Position numbers and translations under genes: made by a program
NCBI RefSeq assembly: GCF_027533505.1
Contig: NZ_JAPZUB010000011.1
Location: forward strand, 1 to 64,000
DNA: 64,000 nt
Reading direction: 5' to 3'
Source of the DNA: Flavobacterium sp.
GTDB taxonomy: Bacteria; Bacteroidota; Bacteroidia; Flavobacteriales; Flavobacteriaceae
Notes under the pieces: generated by a model
The model's input: only the letters and a program-made list of their open reading frames with translations
What the model was told of the DNA's origin: nothing
The model's database searches: none
Part shown: in pieces, positions 1 through 9,564 of the stretch
How positions within the stretch are numbered: position 1 is the stretch's first letter
Layout: every line of letters begins with the position of its first letter

Positions 1-148
1 CTTAAAGCAAATCAGTCCCACGGCAGCAGGATGGGATGGTACCTACAACGGTGCCTTGATGCCTGCCACCGACTACTGGTTCTTGGTGGAGTACTTTGAG
101 GGGAATGCGCCGAAGGAATTTAGAGCGCACTTCTCGTTGAAGCGGTAG
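1..148 (+). CDS. C-terminal end of a gliding-motility/T9SS secreted protein (partial)
   Basis: Only the last 48 codons lie in the window, read in the frame starting at base 2. The translation contains GWDGTYNG, then MPATDYWFLVEY, then REF/KEF-RAHFSLKR-stop. This is the pattern of the gliding motility-associated C-terminal domain (CHU_C/TIGR04131 family), which directs proteins through the type IX secretion system to the surface or outside of the cell. Proteins with this end are usually large adhesins or surface proteins. The cargo part is outside the window, so its role cannot be named. A strong terminator follows at 261-289. Confidence 0.85.
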   Translation, partial: LKQISPTAAGWDGTYNGALMPATDYWFLVEYFEGNAPKEFRAHFSLKR

Positions 149-260
149 TGAGCCCCCTAGCCCCGAAACTTCGGGGGGGATTAGTTGCTGGTTGTCGGTT
201 GCTGGTTGTCGGTTTTCGGTTGTTGATTTATTAGTCGTTAGACTTTAGACGTTAGATATA

Positions 261-289
261 AAGGCTGCTCAGAAATGAGCGGCTTTTTT
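261..289 (+). terminator. Rho-independent terminator of the T9SS protein gene
   Basis: GCTGCTCA, loop GAAA, TGAGCGGC forms an 8-bp stem with one G-T pair. It is followed directly by a T6 run. It is correctly oriented for the partial gene ending at 148. Confidence 0.75.
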
Positions 290-510
290 ATTACAATATA
301 CCTGCCTGCCGGCAGGTTTTAAATTATAAATGGATGGTATTGGAGTACAATGTGGCACTTTATTTTCACGATGTTTCACAAGGTATAGCCCTGAAAATGA
401 TTGAACTATTTAGCAGGGAATTTCTATAAACGCTCCCCTCTTTCTTCTTGTTTCTTTCTTCTTGCTTCTAAAAATTCATAACTCCTAATTCCTCATTCCT
501 AATTCCTTTC

Positions 511-633
511 CGCGCGAGGGGTGGCAGTGGAAATCCTTGCCGCAGCGCAGCGGAGGCAAGATTGCAACGAACGACCCGACCCCGAGGGGTGAATTTCATT
601 AGTATGAGGGAGGAGAATTGAGGGGGCGCGCCC
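511..633 (+). ncRNA. Structured intergenic element, copy 1 (candidate flavobacterial RNA)
   Basis: The element opens with GCGCG (512-516) and GAGGGGTGG. Its internal hairpin pairs CTTGCC (536-541) with GGCAAG (555-560), and the conserved block GACCCGACCCCG lies at 573-584. It ends in the palindrome GGGCGCGCCC (624-633). GCGCG at 512-516 can pair with CGCGC at 627-631 to close the element. The same blocks in the same order occur at 50921-51022. No TAnnTTTG promoter precedes this copy. I suspect the Breaker-lab Flavo-1 RNA family, from memory of its distribution only. The strand is inferred from the second copy. Confidence 0.4.
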
Positions 634-648
634 TAATGAATGTAGCAA

Positions 649-742
649 CCTACCTACCGGCTGGCAGGTGTGTCAATGGGGCGATGGGGAGATGGGTCAA
701 TGAGTCTATTTGTCAACCTGCTTGCCGGCTGGCAGGTGTGTC
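649..742. repeat. Two direct copies of a palindrome-centred repeat
   Basis: Two copies begin at 649 and 717, each reading CCTrCyTrCCGGCTGGCAGG followed by TGTGTC. A shorter relative with a perfect CCTGCC/GGCAGG palindrome sits at 305-316. They lie 68 bases apart with imperfect ATG-starting 8-mers between them. I know no function for them. Confidence 0.6.
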
Positions 743-768
743 GATGTGACAATGGGGCAATAGAAAAT

Positions 769-804
769 AAAAAAAACCTGCATGTAGAGGAGTACGATGC
801 AGGT
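769..804 (-). terminator. Terminator of the aminotransferase gene
   Basis: Read on the minus strand, ACCTGCAT (804-797) pairs with ATGCAGGT (783-776) around a 13-base loop. It is followed by a run of T (complement of the A-run 768-776). It lies 27 bases beyond the stop codon of the aminotransferase. Confidence 0.8.
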
Positions 805-830
805 GAATCATTTAAAAAAGGGTTTGAACT

Positions 831-2027
831 TTAGCTTGCGTTATAAGTTTTAAGCGCTGCCTCGAGTATCGCGATGGCCCGTTGTAGGTCCTCTTTCTTG
901 AGTACATAAGCAATACGCACCTCATTTAACCCTACACCGGGCGTCGAGTAGAAGCCTGCGGCGGGTGCCACCATTACGGTTTCACCTTGATAATCATACG
1001 ATTCAAGCAACCATTGCGCAAAGTCATCGGCATTGGTAACAGGCAATTGTGCAATGCAATAAAATGCTCCTTTGGGGACAGCGACTTTAACTCCGGGGAT
1101 ATTTTGAAGTCCTTCAACCAAAAGGTCACGACGGTCTTTATATTCGGCGATGACATCTTTAAAATAGGATTGAGGTGTGTCAAGAGCCGCTTCACTAGCA
1201 ATTTGGGCATAGGTAGGGGGACTCAAACGCGCTTGTGCAAATTTCATAGCCGTTGCCATCACTTCTTTATTTTTGGAAACTAGGCAACCAATACGCGCGC
1301 CACACATACTGTATCGTTTGGAAACAGAGTCAATCATAATCGCATTTTCTTCAATGCCAGGCACATTAAGCACCGAGTGGTGTTGCACATCGGCATCGTA
1401 AATAAATTCGCGATACACTTCGTCGGCAATCAGGAACAAGTCGTGTTTTTTAACGATGGCGGCAAGTTGTTGAATTTCTTCTTGCGAATACAAGTATCCA
1501 GTAGGATTTCCAGGATTACAAATAAGTATCGCCTTGGTTTTGGGCGTAATGAGTTGCTCAAAAGCGGCCATAGGAGGGAGGGCAAAGCCTTCTTCTAACG
1601 TGGAAATGACCGGAACGACTTTGACTCCTGAGGCTGTTGCAAATCCGTTGTAATTGGCATAAAACGGCTCAGGAATGATGATTTCGTCACCCGCATCCAT
1701 AGTGCTACCAATGGCAAAAAGCAAGGCTTCCGATCCGCCGGTAGTGATAATGATATCTTGTGTTTCTACAGGAAGACCATAGGAGCGGTACGAAGCGGCT
1801 AATTTGGTTCGGTAACTCTCAAATCCCGCGGAGTGGCTGTATTCGAGCACTTCAATAGCTGCATTTTTAACGGCTTGTAGGGCTACTTCAGGGGTTTTAA
1901 TATCGGGTTGCCCAATGTTTAAGTGGTAGACTTTTACCCCTTTCTTTTTGGCAATTTCTGCATAGGGAACTAACTTACGGATGGGCGATTCGGGCATTTG
2001 TTGGCCTTTGGTCGAAATCTTTGGCAT
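831..2027 (-). CDS. PLP-dependent class I aminotransferase (aspartate aminotransferase family)
   Basis: A 398-residue fold-type I aminotransferase that transfers amino groups between an amino acid and a 2-oxo acid, probably in the cytoplasm. NPGNPTG is at 171-177. The PLP-binding lysine is K237 in SVSKRYSMCGARIG, and the ADEVY segment is at 201-205. The N-terminal segment MPESPIRKLVPYAEIAKKKG with HLNIGQPDIKTP is typical of the flavobacterial AspC-like group. Its substrate could be aspartate, tyrosine or another amino acid, and the sequence does not decide this. It stands alone with its own terminator, divergent from the protease gene at 2131. Confidence 0.88.
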   Translation of the reverse strand: MPKISTKGQQMPESPIRKLVPYAEIAKKKGVKVYHLNIGQPDIKTPEVALQAVKNAAIEVLEYSHSAGFESYRTKLAASYRSYGLPVETQDIIITTGGSEALLFAIGSTMDAGDEIIIPEPFYANYNGFATASGVKVVPVISTLEEGFALPPMAAFEQLITPKTKAILICNPGNPTGYLYSQEEIQQLAAIVKKHDLFLIADEVYREFIYDADVQHHSVLNVPGIEENAIMIDSVSKRYSMCGARIGCLVSKNKEVMATAMKFAQARLSPPTYAQIASEAALDTPQSYFKDVIAEYKDRRDLLVEGLQNIPGVKVAVPKGAFYCIAQLPVTNADDFAQWLLESYDYQGETVMVAPAAGFYSTPGVGLNEVRIAYVLKKEDLQRAIAILEAALKTYNAS

Positions 2028-2130
2028 AGTGATTTGTTTTAGCTGTGCAAATTTGCAAATTTTAAGATGATTTTGACGTTAATGCTATCGTAAAAAGCGC
2101 TATTTTTTTTAATTTTAGAAAAATTACCCT

Positions 2131-3465
2131 ATGAAGTCCCGAATCTTGTTTCTTTTGTTGGTTTTACATGTAACTGGTGTTCGTGCCCAAGGGGGATTTC
2201 AGTTGCCTGAGCACCGAAAGAAAATTGTACTTCCATTTACCTTTGTTCAAAATCTTATCATCATCCCCGTTGTTCTTAATGGGACTCCGCTGAATTTTAT
2301 GCTCGATACCGGCGTCGAGCATACGCTTTTGTTCAGTTTGGAGGATACCGATAAAGTGCAGTTAAATCAGATGGAAGCGGTGAAAGTACGCGGCCTTGGA
2401 AACTTGGATGCCATCGACGCTTACAGCTCTGAAAATAATCGGTTGGAAATAGGTTCCATGACCGATTTGGCGCACAAAATATACTTGATTCTCGATGAAC
2501 GCGTAAATATTTCTACCTCCGTAGGGATACCGATTAATGGTATTATTGGGTACCACTTTTTTAAATCGTACAGCGTTCGTATCGATTATATTAGACAAAA
2601 AATTATTCTTTCGCGAGAGGTTAACAGACTTATGAAGCGCCGGGAACCTTTTGTAGCGATTCCGCTGACGTTCATTCAAAACAAACCCTATCTCCACGCG
2701 ATGACCGCTTTGGGTTCAAAAGTCACTCCTGCCTTTTATTTGCTTGACACGGGGAATACTGATGTAGCGTGGCTGTTTCCCAACGCGGAACCTACGTTTA
2801 CTTTTCAACCTTATCCCTTTGTAGACGATTATCTTGGACGGGGCTTGTCGGGTGATATTTATGGGAAGCGGGGCCGAATAGATTCTATTGCACTGGGACC
2901 GTTCAGCGTGAAAAGACCTTTGGTGGCGTTTCCGAAAGGCGATTTTATACAGCATTTACTCCAAATTAAGGGTCGAAACGGTTCGCTGGGTAACGAACTC
3001 CTGAAACGGTTTCATCTGGTTTGGGATTATCCCAATCAAACGATTTACGTTCGTCCCAATGCCAATAGCAGCGCCCCTTTTTTGTACAACATGTCGGGTC
3101 TTGAAATCGTGCATAGCGGCTTGGAGTGGGTAACCGAAACCAAAGATTTATCCACCCAGTCGATCTACGCCAAAAATGTATTTTCCAACAGCGGACAACG
3201 CATTAATGATCAAATTAAAGTTTTATTTGCCCTTAGACCCACCTATGTAGTAGAATTGGTACGGGTGAATTCCCCAGGGGACCTAGCGGGGCTGCGTAAA
3301 GGGGATCAACTCTACAAGATAAACGGCTATTCCTGTACGAGTCTCTCCCTCGATCAGATTAACGGCTTTCTCAAAATGCGCGATGGAAAAACGGTTGAAA
3401 TAGAATACATTCGAAGTGGGAAAATTGTTACTACAACCCTAATTTTAAAAGATCTTCTGCCATAA
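2131..3465 (+). CDS. Secreted retropepsin-like aspartyl protease with C-terminal PDZ domain
   Basis: A 444-residue protein with a signal peptide (MKSRILFLLLVLHVTGVRA|Q). It has two aspartyl protease half-domains, each with a catalytic-type LDTG motif: D59 in NFMLDTGVEH and D206 in YLLDTGNT. A PDZ domain occupies roughly residues 355-440 (SPGDLAGLRKGDQLYKING). Pepsin-like proteases need two such aspartates, so the single chain could form a complete active site. The PDZ domain may bind substrate C-termini. It probably acts in the periplasm. The substrate is unknown, and the aspartyl hydrolase assignment rests on motifs only. Confidence 0.8.
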   Translation: MKSRILFLLLVLHVTGVRAQGGFQLPEHRKKIVLPFTFVQNLIIIPVVLNGTPLNFMLDTGVEHTLLFSLEDTDKVQLNQMEAVKVRGLGNLDAIDAYSSENNRLEIGSMTDLAHKIYLILDERVNISTSVGIPINGIIGYHFFKSYSVRIDYIRQKIILSREVNRLMKRREPFVAIPLTFIQNKPYLHAMTALGSKVTPAFYLLDTGNTDVAWLFPNAEPTFTFQPYPFVDDYLGRGLSGDIYGKRGRIDSIALGPFSVKRPLVAFPKGDFIQHLLQIKGRNGSLGNELLKRFHLVWDYPNQTIYVRPNANSSAPFLYNMSGLEIVHSGLEWVTETKDLSTQSIYAKNVFSNSGQRINDQIKVLFALRPTYVVELVRVNSPGDLAGLRKGDQLYKINGYSCTSLSLDQINGFLKMRDGKTVEIEYIRSGKIVTTTLILKDLLP

Positions 3466-3490
3466 AAAAACCTGCCGAAGCAGGTAGTTT
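3463..3490. terminator. Bidirectional terminator between convergent genes
   Basis: ACCTGC (3470-3475), tetraloop CGAA, GCAGGT (3480-3485). On the minus strand it is followed by T7 and serves the DUF1573 gene. On the plus strand the following tract is less regular. Confidence 0.75.
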
Positions 3491-3492
3491 AT

Positions 3493-3930
3493 TTACGATC
3501 GATTCATCAGAATATTGGTTTTTTTCTCCAGCGGATTCGGTTCCTGTTTGACAATTACTTCTCCCTTGATTTTCAGTGCCACCATACCGCCTTCTACATT
3601 GACCGCATTGGTTTCAACCGTAATGGTTTTGCGAATGGGGCCCGGATTCATATTGTATTTCACTTTGATTTCTCCTGTTTTCCCCGGCATAATCGGTTTG
3701 TCGGGTTTACTAGGCACCGTACATCCACAAGTTGATTGCACATTTTTGATAATCAACGGTTGGTCGCCCGTATTGGTAAACTCAAAAATCCGCTCTCCGT
3801 TGTCGGTTTCCTTAGTGACAGTCCCGTAATCTATCGTATTATCTTTGTCCTTAAAAACAATTTTTGGCCCTGTTTGCGCCATTGCAAAAGCCGTAAATAA
3901 AAGGAGACCATAAGGTAAGAATCGTTTCAT
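3493..3930 (-). CDS. DUF1573 family exported protein
   Basis: A 145-residue exported protein with signal peptide MKRFLPYGLLLFTAFAMA|Q. The rest is a single DUF1573 domain, an immunoglobulin-like (ASH/MSP-like) fold common in Bacteroidota. The hallmark motif STCGCTVP carries C68 and C70. Next to it are FTNTGDQPLII and the conserved PGKTGEIKVKYN segment. The molecular function is not established. It is convergent with the protease gene and appears monocistronic. Confidence 0.85.
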   Translation of the reverse strand: MKRFLPYGLLLFTAFAMAQTGPKIVFKDKDNTIDYGTVTKETDNGERIFEFTNTGDQPLIIKNVQSTCGCTVPSKPDKPIMPGKTGEIKVKYNMNPGPIRKTITVETNAVNVEGGMVALKIKGEVIVKQEPNPLEKKTNILMNRS

Positions 3931-4013
3931 GACACTGTTTTTTGTAAAATTACTACTTTCCGTTGGGGTACAAAATTTTAAATCTTAAATTTTTCGTAAC
4001 GTACTATTTTCAG

Positions 4014-4195
4014 TACTTTTGCCCGCATAGGTACAAAAAACATACCAAAATTTTAGGTGTCAGGAGCATCAACTGCGGTTGTACTATCCACATCACCTCC
4101 CGCTTTCGCCTTTATCACTTCACTGCGTTACGTGGATATCGGCTCAATCGGGGCTAAAAAGGGAGTTTTTTATTCCAATTCAAAATTTCACACAC
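4014..4195 (+). promoter_or_regulatory. valS promoter and long structured 5' leader
   Basis: TACTTTTG at 4014-4021 matches TAnnTTTG, so transcription should begin near 4028. That leaves about 168 untranslated bases before the valS ATG. Within it TATCCAC (4085-4091) can pair exactly with GTGGATA (4132-4138). CTCCC (4097-4101) can instead pair with GGGAG (4161-4165), which precedes a T6 tract. These two pairings partly exclude each other, as in attenuators. Regulation is an inference. Confidence 0.45.
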
Positions 4196-6823
4196 ATGAT
4201 TCCAGCACAGTACAACGCCCAAGATGTCGAACAAAAGTGGTATGCCTATTGGATGCAACACGACTATTTTACCTCCAAACCCGATCATCGTACACCGTAT
4301 ACCATAGTCATTCCTCCGCCAAACGTTACTGGCGTGTTGCATATGGGACACATGCTCAACAATACGATTCAAGATGTATTAATTCGGCGCGCGCGCTTGA
4401 AAGGATTTAATGCTTGCTGGGTTCCCGGTACCGATCACGCTTCGATTGCCACAGAAGCTAAGGTGGTGGCAAAATTGAAAAGTGAAGGTATTCAAAAAAA
4501 TGATTTAACGCGTGAAGAATTCTTGAAACACGCTTGGGATTGGACCGATAAATATGGCGGTACCATTTTGGAGCAACTCAAACAATTGGGCTGTTCTTGC
4601 GATTGGAGTCGTACCAAGTTTACTATGGATCCCGATATGTCGGCTTCTGTGATTCGTTCGTTTGTCGACTTGTATCGTAAAGGATTAATTTACCGCGGCT
4701 ATCGTATGGTCAATTGGGACCCCGAAGCCAAAACCACCCTTTCTGATGAAGAGGTGATTTACGAAGAACGCCAAGGAAAGCTATATCATTTGCGTTATGC
4801 CATCGAGGGTACACAAGACTACGTAACTATTGCCACTACACGTCCGGAAACCATTTTGGGTGACACCGCTATTTGTATTCACCCCGAAGACGAGCGCTAC
4901 CAACATTTGCGTGGTAAAAAGGCTATTGTTCCTATTTGTAACCGGGTGATTCCCATTATTTTTGACGATTATGTCGATCCTGAATTTGGCACCGGTTGCT
5001 TAAAAGTAACTCCCGCTCACGATGTTAACGACAAAGAATTGGGGGAACGGCACCATTTGGAAATCATCGATATTTTGAACGAAGATGCGAGCCTAAATAG
5101 CTTCGGATTGCATTATGCTGGAAAAGATCGTTTTGTAGTGCGGGAAGCAATTGCCGTAGAACTGGAAGCTATCGGTGCTTTGGTGAAAACCGAAAACCAT
5201 TTGAATAAAGTGGGTACCTCGGAGCGCACCAAAGCGGTGATTGAACCCCGATTATCCGATCAATGGTTTTTACGTATGGACGAATTGGTAAAACCAGCCA
5301 TCAAAGCGGTTCTTGAAACCGAAGAAGTGAAGTTGTACCCTTCGCGATTTAATAATACCTACCGTCATTGGTTAGAAAACATTCGGGATTGGAATATTTC
5401 GCGTCAATTATGGTGGGGCCAACAAATTCCCGCCTATTACTATGGCGATGGAAAAGAGGATTTTGTGGTTGCCGAAAGTAAGGAAGAAGCCCTAGTTCTA
5501 GCACAAGAAAAAACAGGAAATGCAGCGTTGACTATAGATCAGCTTACCCAAGATGCCGATGCCCTTGATACCTGGTTTTCGTCATGGTTATGGCCTATGG
5601 CGGTATTTGGTGGTATAATGAATCCCGAAAGTAATGATTTTAAGTATTATTACCCAACGAACGATTTGGTAACGGGTCCCGACATCTTGTTTTTCTGGGT
5701 GGCCCGTATGATTATTGCCGGCTACGAATACGCTGATGCTAAACCGTTTACCAATGTGTATTTAACCGGATTGGTGCGCGACAAGCAAGGACGAAAAATG
5801 TCAAAATCATTGGGCAACTCTCCTGAGCCGTTGGAATTGATTGAACGCTTTGGAGCCGATGGTGTTCGCGTGGGCTTGTTACTTAGTGCCTCAGCCGGAA
5901 ACGATATCTTGTTTGATGAAGAATTGTGCCAACAAGGGAAAGCCTTTGCCAATAAAATTTGGAATGCCTTCCGTTTGATCAAAGGTTGGGAAGTGGCCAC
6001 AATAGCACAACCCGAATCCTCTCGTGCTGCCATAGCATGGTATGAAGCTAAATTGCAACATACTTTAGTAGCGATTGAAGATAATTTTGACAAATACCGT
6101 ATCTCCGATGCCTTGATGGCTATTTATAAGTTATTTTGGGATGATTTCTGTTCTTGGTTCCTTGAAATGATCAAACCGGGCTACCAACAACCAATAGACC
6201 AAATGACTTTTGATAAAGCGATTGAACTTTTGGAAACCAATTTGAAATTATTGCATCCGTTCATGCCGTTTTTGACCGAAGAGATTTGGCAATACATCAA
6301 AACACGGACTCCCGAAGAAGCACTAATCATAGCCCAATGGCCAACTTCGGTTGCTTATGATACCTCATTGGTTGATGATTTTGAGTTTGCCAAAGAGGTT
6401 ATTTCAGGAGTACGTACGATGCGCAAAGACAAAAATATACCCTTCAAAGACGTCCTTGAATTGAAGGTAGTCAACAAAGAGGGAAGTTCATCATTTTTTG
6501 ACAGTGTCATTGCCAAATTGACCAATGTTTCTTCTATTACCTATGGCAACGAAAAAGTGGAGGGCGCCTTATCCTATCGCGTGAAATCCAACGAATATTT
6601 TATTCCAGTGACTAGTGCCATCGATGTTGCGGCTGAGATTGATAAATTAACCGCTGAATTGACCTATACCCAAGGGTTCTTGAAATCGGTGCAGGCCAAA
6701 CTATCCAATGAGAAATTTGTTTCGGGGGCTCCTGAAAAAGTAATCGAAATGGAGCGCAAAAAAGAAGCCGATGCCTTAGCTAAAATTGCCACGCTTGAGG
6801 CGAGTTTGGCAGGTTTGAAATAA
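4196..6823 (+). CDS. valS: Valyl-tRNA synthetase
   Basis: An 875-residue class Ia synthetase that charges tRNA-Val with valine in the cytoplasm. The HIGH-type motif is HMGH at 49-52 ([17 protein letters not shown]). The KMSKS signature is at 534-538, and the C-terminal 60 residues form the tRNA-binding coiled coil ([10 protein letters not shown]...ATLEASL). The start at 4196 gives [19 protein letters not shown], matching the usual Bacteroidota N-terminus. The frame stays open upstream to 4079, but that part lies in the transcribed leader and has no family resemblance. Confidence 0.96.
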   Translation: MIPAQYNAQDVEQKWYAYWMQHDYFTSKPDHRTPYTIVIPPPNVTGVLHMGHMLNNTIQDVLIRRARLKGFNACWVPGTDHASIATEAKVVAKLKSEGIQKNDLTREEFLKHAWDWTDKYGGTILEQLKQLGCSCDWSRTKFTMDPDMSASVIRSFVDLYRKGLIYRGYRMVNWDPEAKTTLSDEEVIYEERQGKLYHLRYAIEGTQDYVTIATTRPETILGDTAICIHPEDERYQHLRGKKAIVPICNRVIPIIFDDYVDPEFGTGCLKVTPAHDVNDKELGERHHLEIIDILNEDASLNSFGLHYAGKDRFVVREAIAVELEAIGALVKTENHLNKVGTSERTKAVIEPRLSDQWFLRMDELVKPAIKAVLETEEVKLYPSRFNNTYRHWLENIRDWNISRQLWWGQQIPAYYYGDGKEDFVVAESKEEALVLAQEKTGNAALTIDQLTQDADALDTWFSSWLWPMAVFGGIMNPESNDFKYYYPTNDLVTGPDILFFWVARMIIAGYEYADAKPFTNVYLTGLVRDKQGRKMSKSLGNSPEPLELIERFGADGVRVGLLLSASAGNDILFDEELCQQGKAFANKIWNAFRLIKGWEVATIAQPESSRAAIAWYEAKLQHTLVAIEDNFDKYRISDALMAIYKLFWDDFCSWFLEMIKPGYQQPIDQMTFDKAIELLETNLKLLHPFMPFLTEEIWQYIKTRTPEEALIIAQWPTSVAYDTSLVDDFEFAKEVISGVRTMRKDKNIPFKDVLELKVVNKEGSSSFFDSVIAKLTNVSSITYGNEKVEGALSYRVKSNEYFIPVTSAIDVAAEIDKLTAELTYTQGFLKSVQAKLSNEKFVSGAPEKVIEMERKKEADALAKIATLEASLAGLK

Positions 6824-6838
6824 AGATGTAAAGCAAAA

Positions 6839-6873
6839 AAAAAGGAGTATTCTTCAACGAGTACTCCTTTTTT
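6839..6873. terminator. Bidirectional terminator valS / M28 peptidase
   Basis: AAAGGAGTA (6841-6849) pairs with TACTCCTTT (6862-6870). It is flanked by an A-run on the left and a T-run on the right, so it can serve both convergent genes. Confidence 0.85.
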
Positions 6874-6889
6874 TATTTTGATTGATGAT

Positions 6890-9115
6890 TTATTCAAACT
6901 TAACCTTCACCGTTTGCGAAACGCCATTTCTTGAAAATACCACTTCAACTTCATCGCCAGGGTTGATTTTGGCTAAAGCTTCCATATACCCATATACATC
7001 TTTAATTGGTAACGTACCAATTTTGGTAATGACATCGCCTTCTTGAATACCCGCTTTTTGTGCAGGTCGGTTATCGGTAACGCCATCGACATGCAGTCCA
7101 TCTGGATGCTCGGTATAATCGGGCATGATTCCCATAGTTACTTTGTACTTGGGACGTGTTTTTCCAGCGTTTGCTTTGGTTTTGGTAAACGGAACTTGTT
7201 CCATCGCGTCTAGCGTTTGCGTAATGCGGAACACGTATTCTACAATATTTTTAACCCCATAATAATTGATTTTATCGGCATCATCACTCGGTTTATGGTA
7301 ATCGCTATGCGTTCCAGTAAAGAAATTTAAAACAGGAATATCTTTTAAATAAAACGATGTGTGGTCGGTAGGTCCTGTGCCGCTTTCCTCCATGGTAACG
7401 TGAAATCCTGCGGGTTTGTTTTTCTCGATAATTTTAGGAAACTCGGGACTCGTTCCAGTTCCCCCAATGATTAAGTCCTTGGAGGCATTCAAGCGACCAA
7501 TCATGTCCATGTTGATCATGGTGACTACGTTGGGTGTTTGCGCTTTGATAAGGTCTGCCAGCGCTTTTGACCCGATTAATCCGTCTTCTTCACCAGAAAA
7601 AAGAGCAAAAATATAGTTGGCTTTTTCAATGGTCTTGTTTTGGGATACCATTCGCGCTAATTCCAGGACACCGGCGACTCCAGAAGCGTTGTCGTCTGCG
7701 CCGTTATGGATTTGTCCTTGCGAATTCATTTGGGTAGAATTGCCGTGTTCGTTGCGACCCAAATGGTCATAATGCGCCCCAATTACAATGGTTTTGGCGG
7801 CTTTATTGTCTATGTAGGCGACTACATTATGAGCTTTAATTTTGACCTCTTGGCTTTGCAACGAATCTTTTGCGTTGCTTTTGTAGGTATATTCAAAAGG
7901 AATTAAAAAGGATTTCTCTTGATAGGGCTTGAGCTTCCATTTTTTGAATTGACTTTCCAAATATTCAGCGGCTTTTAATTCTTCTTTAGAGCCTACCAAA
8001 CGTCCGTTCATGGCATCGGAGGCTAGATAGGTGATATGTTTTTGAAGCAGTGTCTCATCGATGTATTCAGCGGGATCGGTATCGACCCAATCGGCTAGGA
8101 AAACATTGGTTTCACGGGCAGCTTCTTGTTGGCGATTGCTTGAAAAAACTAACTTTTTTCCGTTGGGGGAAAACATGGGAAATGCGTTGAATTCACTCTC
8201 AAAAGTGATTTGACGCAAATGGGTACCATCGGTATTGATCATGTAGAGTTGAAAGTCGTACCCTCTTGTAGCATGATGGTTGGAAGAAAATATAATTTTT
8301 TGATCCGAAGGATGGAAAAACGGCGCCCAATTCGCCTTTCCTAATTGAGTGATTTGTTTCAAATCGGAGCCATCGACATTGCAGGTGTACAATTCCATTT
8401 CGGTGGGCGCGACTACATTTTCTTGAAGGAGCGCTTTGTACTCGTTGATTTCAGTCTCTGTTTTGGGTCGTGAAGCTCGAAAAACAAGTTTTTTACTATC
8501 GTGCGAAAAAAAACTTCCGCCGTCATAACCTAAACCGAAGGTCACTTGTTTCAAGTTGGAGCCGTCTATATCCATGGTCCACAGTTCCAAATCCCCAGAA
8601 CGCGTTGAAGTGAAGGCAATTTTCTTTCCATCAGGCGAAACTACGGCCTCGGCATCATATCCGGGCGTGTTGGTGAGTTGTTTGATAATGTTTCCGTTTA
8701 AATCGGCGATATATAAATCAAATTCTGGATAAATGGCCCACAAGTATTTTCCATCCCGAGGTTTGGGAGGCGCTGGACATTCTTTTTGCGCTCCATGAGT
8801 AGAAGCAAAAATGATATGTTTGCCATCGGGCATAAAGTAAGAGCAGGTGGTTCTTCCTTGTCCGTTGGAAATGCGTTTTAAACTTTGGGGTGAAAAGTTT
8901 TTTTCGTTGAGATTTAAGCTAAAAATTTGATCACATTCCGCACCCAAGGCTTTATTGGTAACTTGAAGGGTGAGGAGTTGGCTATTGGGACTAAAGTAGG
9001 CTTCGGCATTGTCACCGCCAAAAGTTAGTTTTTGAATATTTTTCAAGTTGTGTTCTTGTGCAAAAAGCGATACAACACAGCTTAAAAATAGGAGGCAAAT
9101 TCGGTTTTGGTGCAT
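6890..9115 (-). CDS. M28-family metallopeptidase with PD40 propeller and PDZ domain
   Basis: A 741-residue exported protein (MHQNRICLLFLSCVVSLFA|Q). The N-terminal ~370 residues are WD40-like PD40/TolB propeller blades, such as DAEAVVSPDGKKIAFTSTRSG and FPMFSPNGKKLVFSSNRQ. An M28 zinc aminopeptidase domain follows, with the metal-site motifs GAHYDHLG, NGADDNASG, FSGEEDGLIGS, NMDMIGR and HSDYHKPSDD. A C-terminal PDZ domain carries GVTDNRPAQKAGIQEGDVI. It probably degrades peptides in the periplasm or at the surface. I chose the start at 9115 because it gives a clean signal peptide. TATCTTTG (9137-9130, minus strand) lies just upstream, whereas the longer reading would overlap the receiver gene. 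Confidence 0.88.
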   Translation of the reverse strand: MHQNRICLLFLSCVVSLFAQEHNLKNIQKLTFGGDNAEAYFSPNSQLLTLQVTNKALGAECDQIFSLNLNEKNFSPQSLKRISNGQGRTTCSYFMPDGKHIIFASTHGAQKECPAPPKPRDGKYLWAIYPEFDLYIADLNGNIIKQLTNTPGYDAEAVVSPDGKKIAFTSTRSGDLELWTMDIDGSNLKQVTFGLGYDGGSFFSHDSKKLVFRASRPKTETEINEYKALLQENVVAPTEMELYTCNVDGSDLKQITQLGKANWAPFFHPSDQKIIFSSNHHATRGYDFQLYMINTDGTHLRQITFESEFNAFPMFSPNGKKLVFSSNRQQEAARETNVFLADWVDTDPAEYIDETLLQKHITYLASDAMNGRLVGSKEELKAAEYLESQFKKWKLKPYQEKSFLIPFEYTYKSNAKDSLQSQEVKIKAHNVVAYIDNKAAKTIVIGAHYDHLGRNEHGNSTQMNSQGQIHNGADDNASGVAGVLELARMVSQNKTIEKANYIFALFSGEEDGLIGSKALADLIKAQTPNVVTMINMDMIGRLNASKDLIIGGTGTSPEFPKIIEKNKPAGFHVTMEESGTGPTDHTSFYLKDIPVLNFFTGTHSDYHKPSDDADKINYYGVKNIVEYVFRITQTLDAMEQVPFTKTKANAGKTRPKYKVTMGIMPDYTEHPDGLHVDGVTDNRPAQKAGIQEGDVITKIGTLPIKDVYGYMEALAKINPGDEVEVVFSRNGVSQTVKVKFE

Positions 9116-9129
9116 GATTAATTTTTTTT

Positions 9130-9137
9130 CAAAGATA
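9130..9137 (-). promoter_or_regulatory. -7 element TATCTTTG for the M28 peptidase gene
   Basis: CAAAGATA on the plus strand is TATCTTTG on the minus strand and matches TAnnTTTG. Transcription should start near 9124, a few bases before the ATG at 9115. This supports that start codon. Confidence 0.55.
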
Positions 9138-9164
9138 AAATTTACCACCCATTTGAAACCGTCT

Positions 9165-9545
9165 TTATTCAAAAATTTGCAGTAACTGCTCTTTGTCAAG
9201 AGGTTTTTCTAAATACCCTTTCAATCCAAGGTAGGTTTCTGCTTTTTGCTTGTCTTTATCATTGAGTGAAGAGGTAAGAATGTATACCTTATGTTGGTTT
9301 AAAAAGTCGGGCATAACCGCTATGACTTCATCCAAAAATTCAAATCCCGTTAATTCAGGCATATTGATATCAAGAAAGATATACGCTTGAGTGTTTACTT
9401 CTTCTTGAAGTTTTTCAAAAACAAAAGCAAGCGCTTGTTTACTCGATAAATAGGTTTTTATCGTGCAGTTGGGACATAAATTACGTATTGTTTTTTCATG
9501 AACGTAATTAAAAATGGCGTCATCATCTATGAGTATACCATACAT
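9165..9545 (-). CDS. Stand-alone CheY-like receiver domain protein
   Basis: A 126-residue single receiver domain. The acidic pocket is D7-D8-D9, the phosphoacceptor is D59 in IFLDINMP, TSS follows at the T/S switch position, and the conserved lysine lies in LEKPLD. There is no output domain, so it presumably works by protein-protein contact or in a phosphorelay. No histidine kinase is adjacent. The neighbour is the FIST sensor gene on the same strand, 57 bases upstream. TATATTTG (9572-9565) gives it its own promoter. Confidence 0.9.
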   Translation of the reverse strand: MYGILIDDDAIFNYVHEKTIRNLCPNCTIKTYLSSKQALAFVFEKLQEEVNTQAYIFLDINMPELTGFEFLDEVIAVMPDFLNQHKVYILTSSLNDKDKQKAETYLGLKGYLEKPLDKEQLLQIFE

Positions 9546-9564
9546 AAAAATAAATGTATTCTTA

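Larger units (their letters stand above)
149..770. repeat. Repeat island A (intergenic, no gene seen)
   Basis: This 680-base gap shows no convincing gene. From left to right it holds a hairpin (CCCCGA/TCGGGG, 161-176), tandem 7-mers of the TTGCTGG/TTGTCGG type (185-226), 7-mers of the TTAGTCG/TTAGACT type (231-258), and a terminator (261-289). A CCTGCC-GGCAGG palindrome follows (305-316), then 7-mers of the TCTTTCT/TCTTGTT type (about 438-470) and of the AATTCCT/CATTCCT type (about 475-508). The structured element 511-633 comes next, and then 8-mers beginning ATG (about 675-706). Related 7-mers, the same hairpin family and the same structured element recur at 50.2-51.0 kb. Confidence 0.7.

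Noticed and set aside
4079..4195. N-terminal extension of valS
   Set aside because: It is non-homologous to valyl-tRNA synthetases and lies in the predicted untranslated leader. The family start is at 4196.
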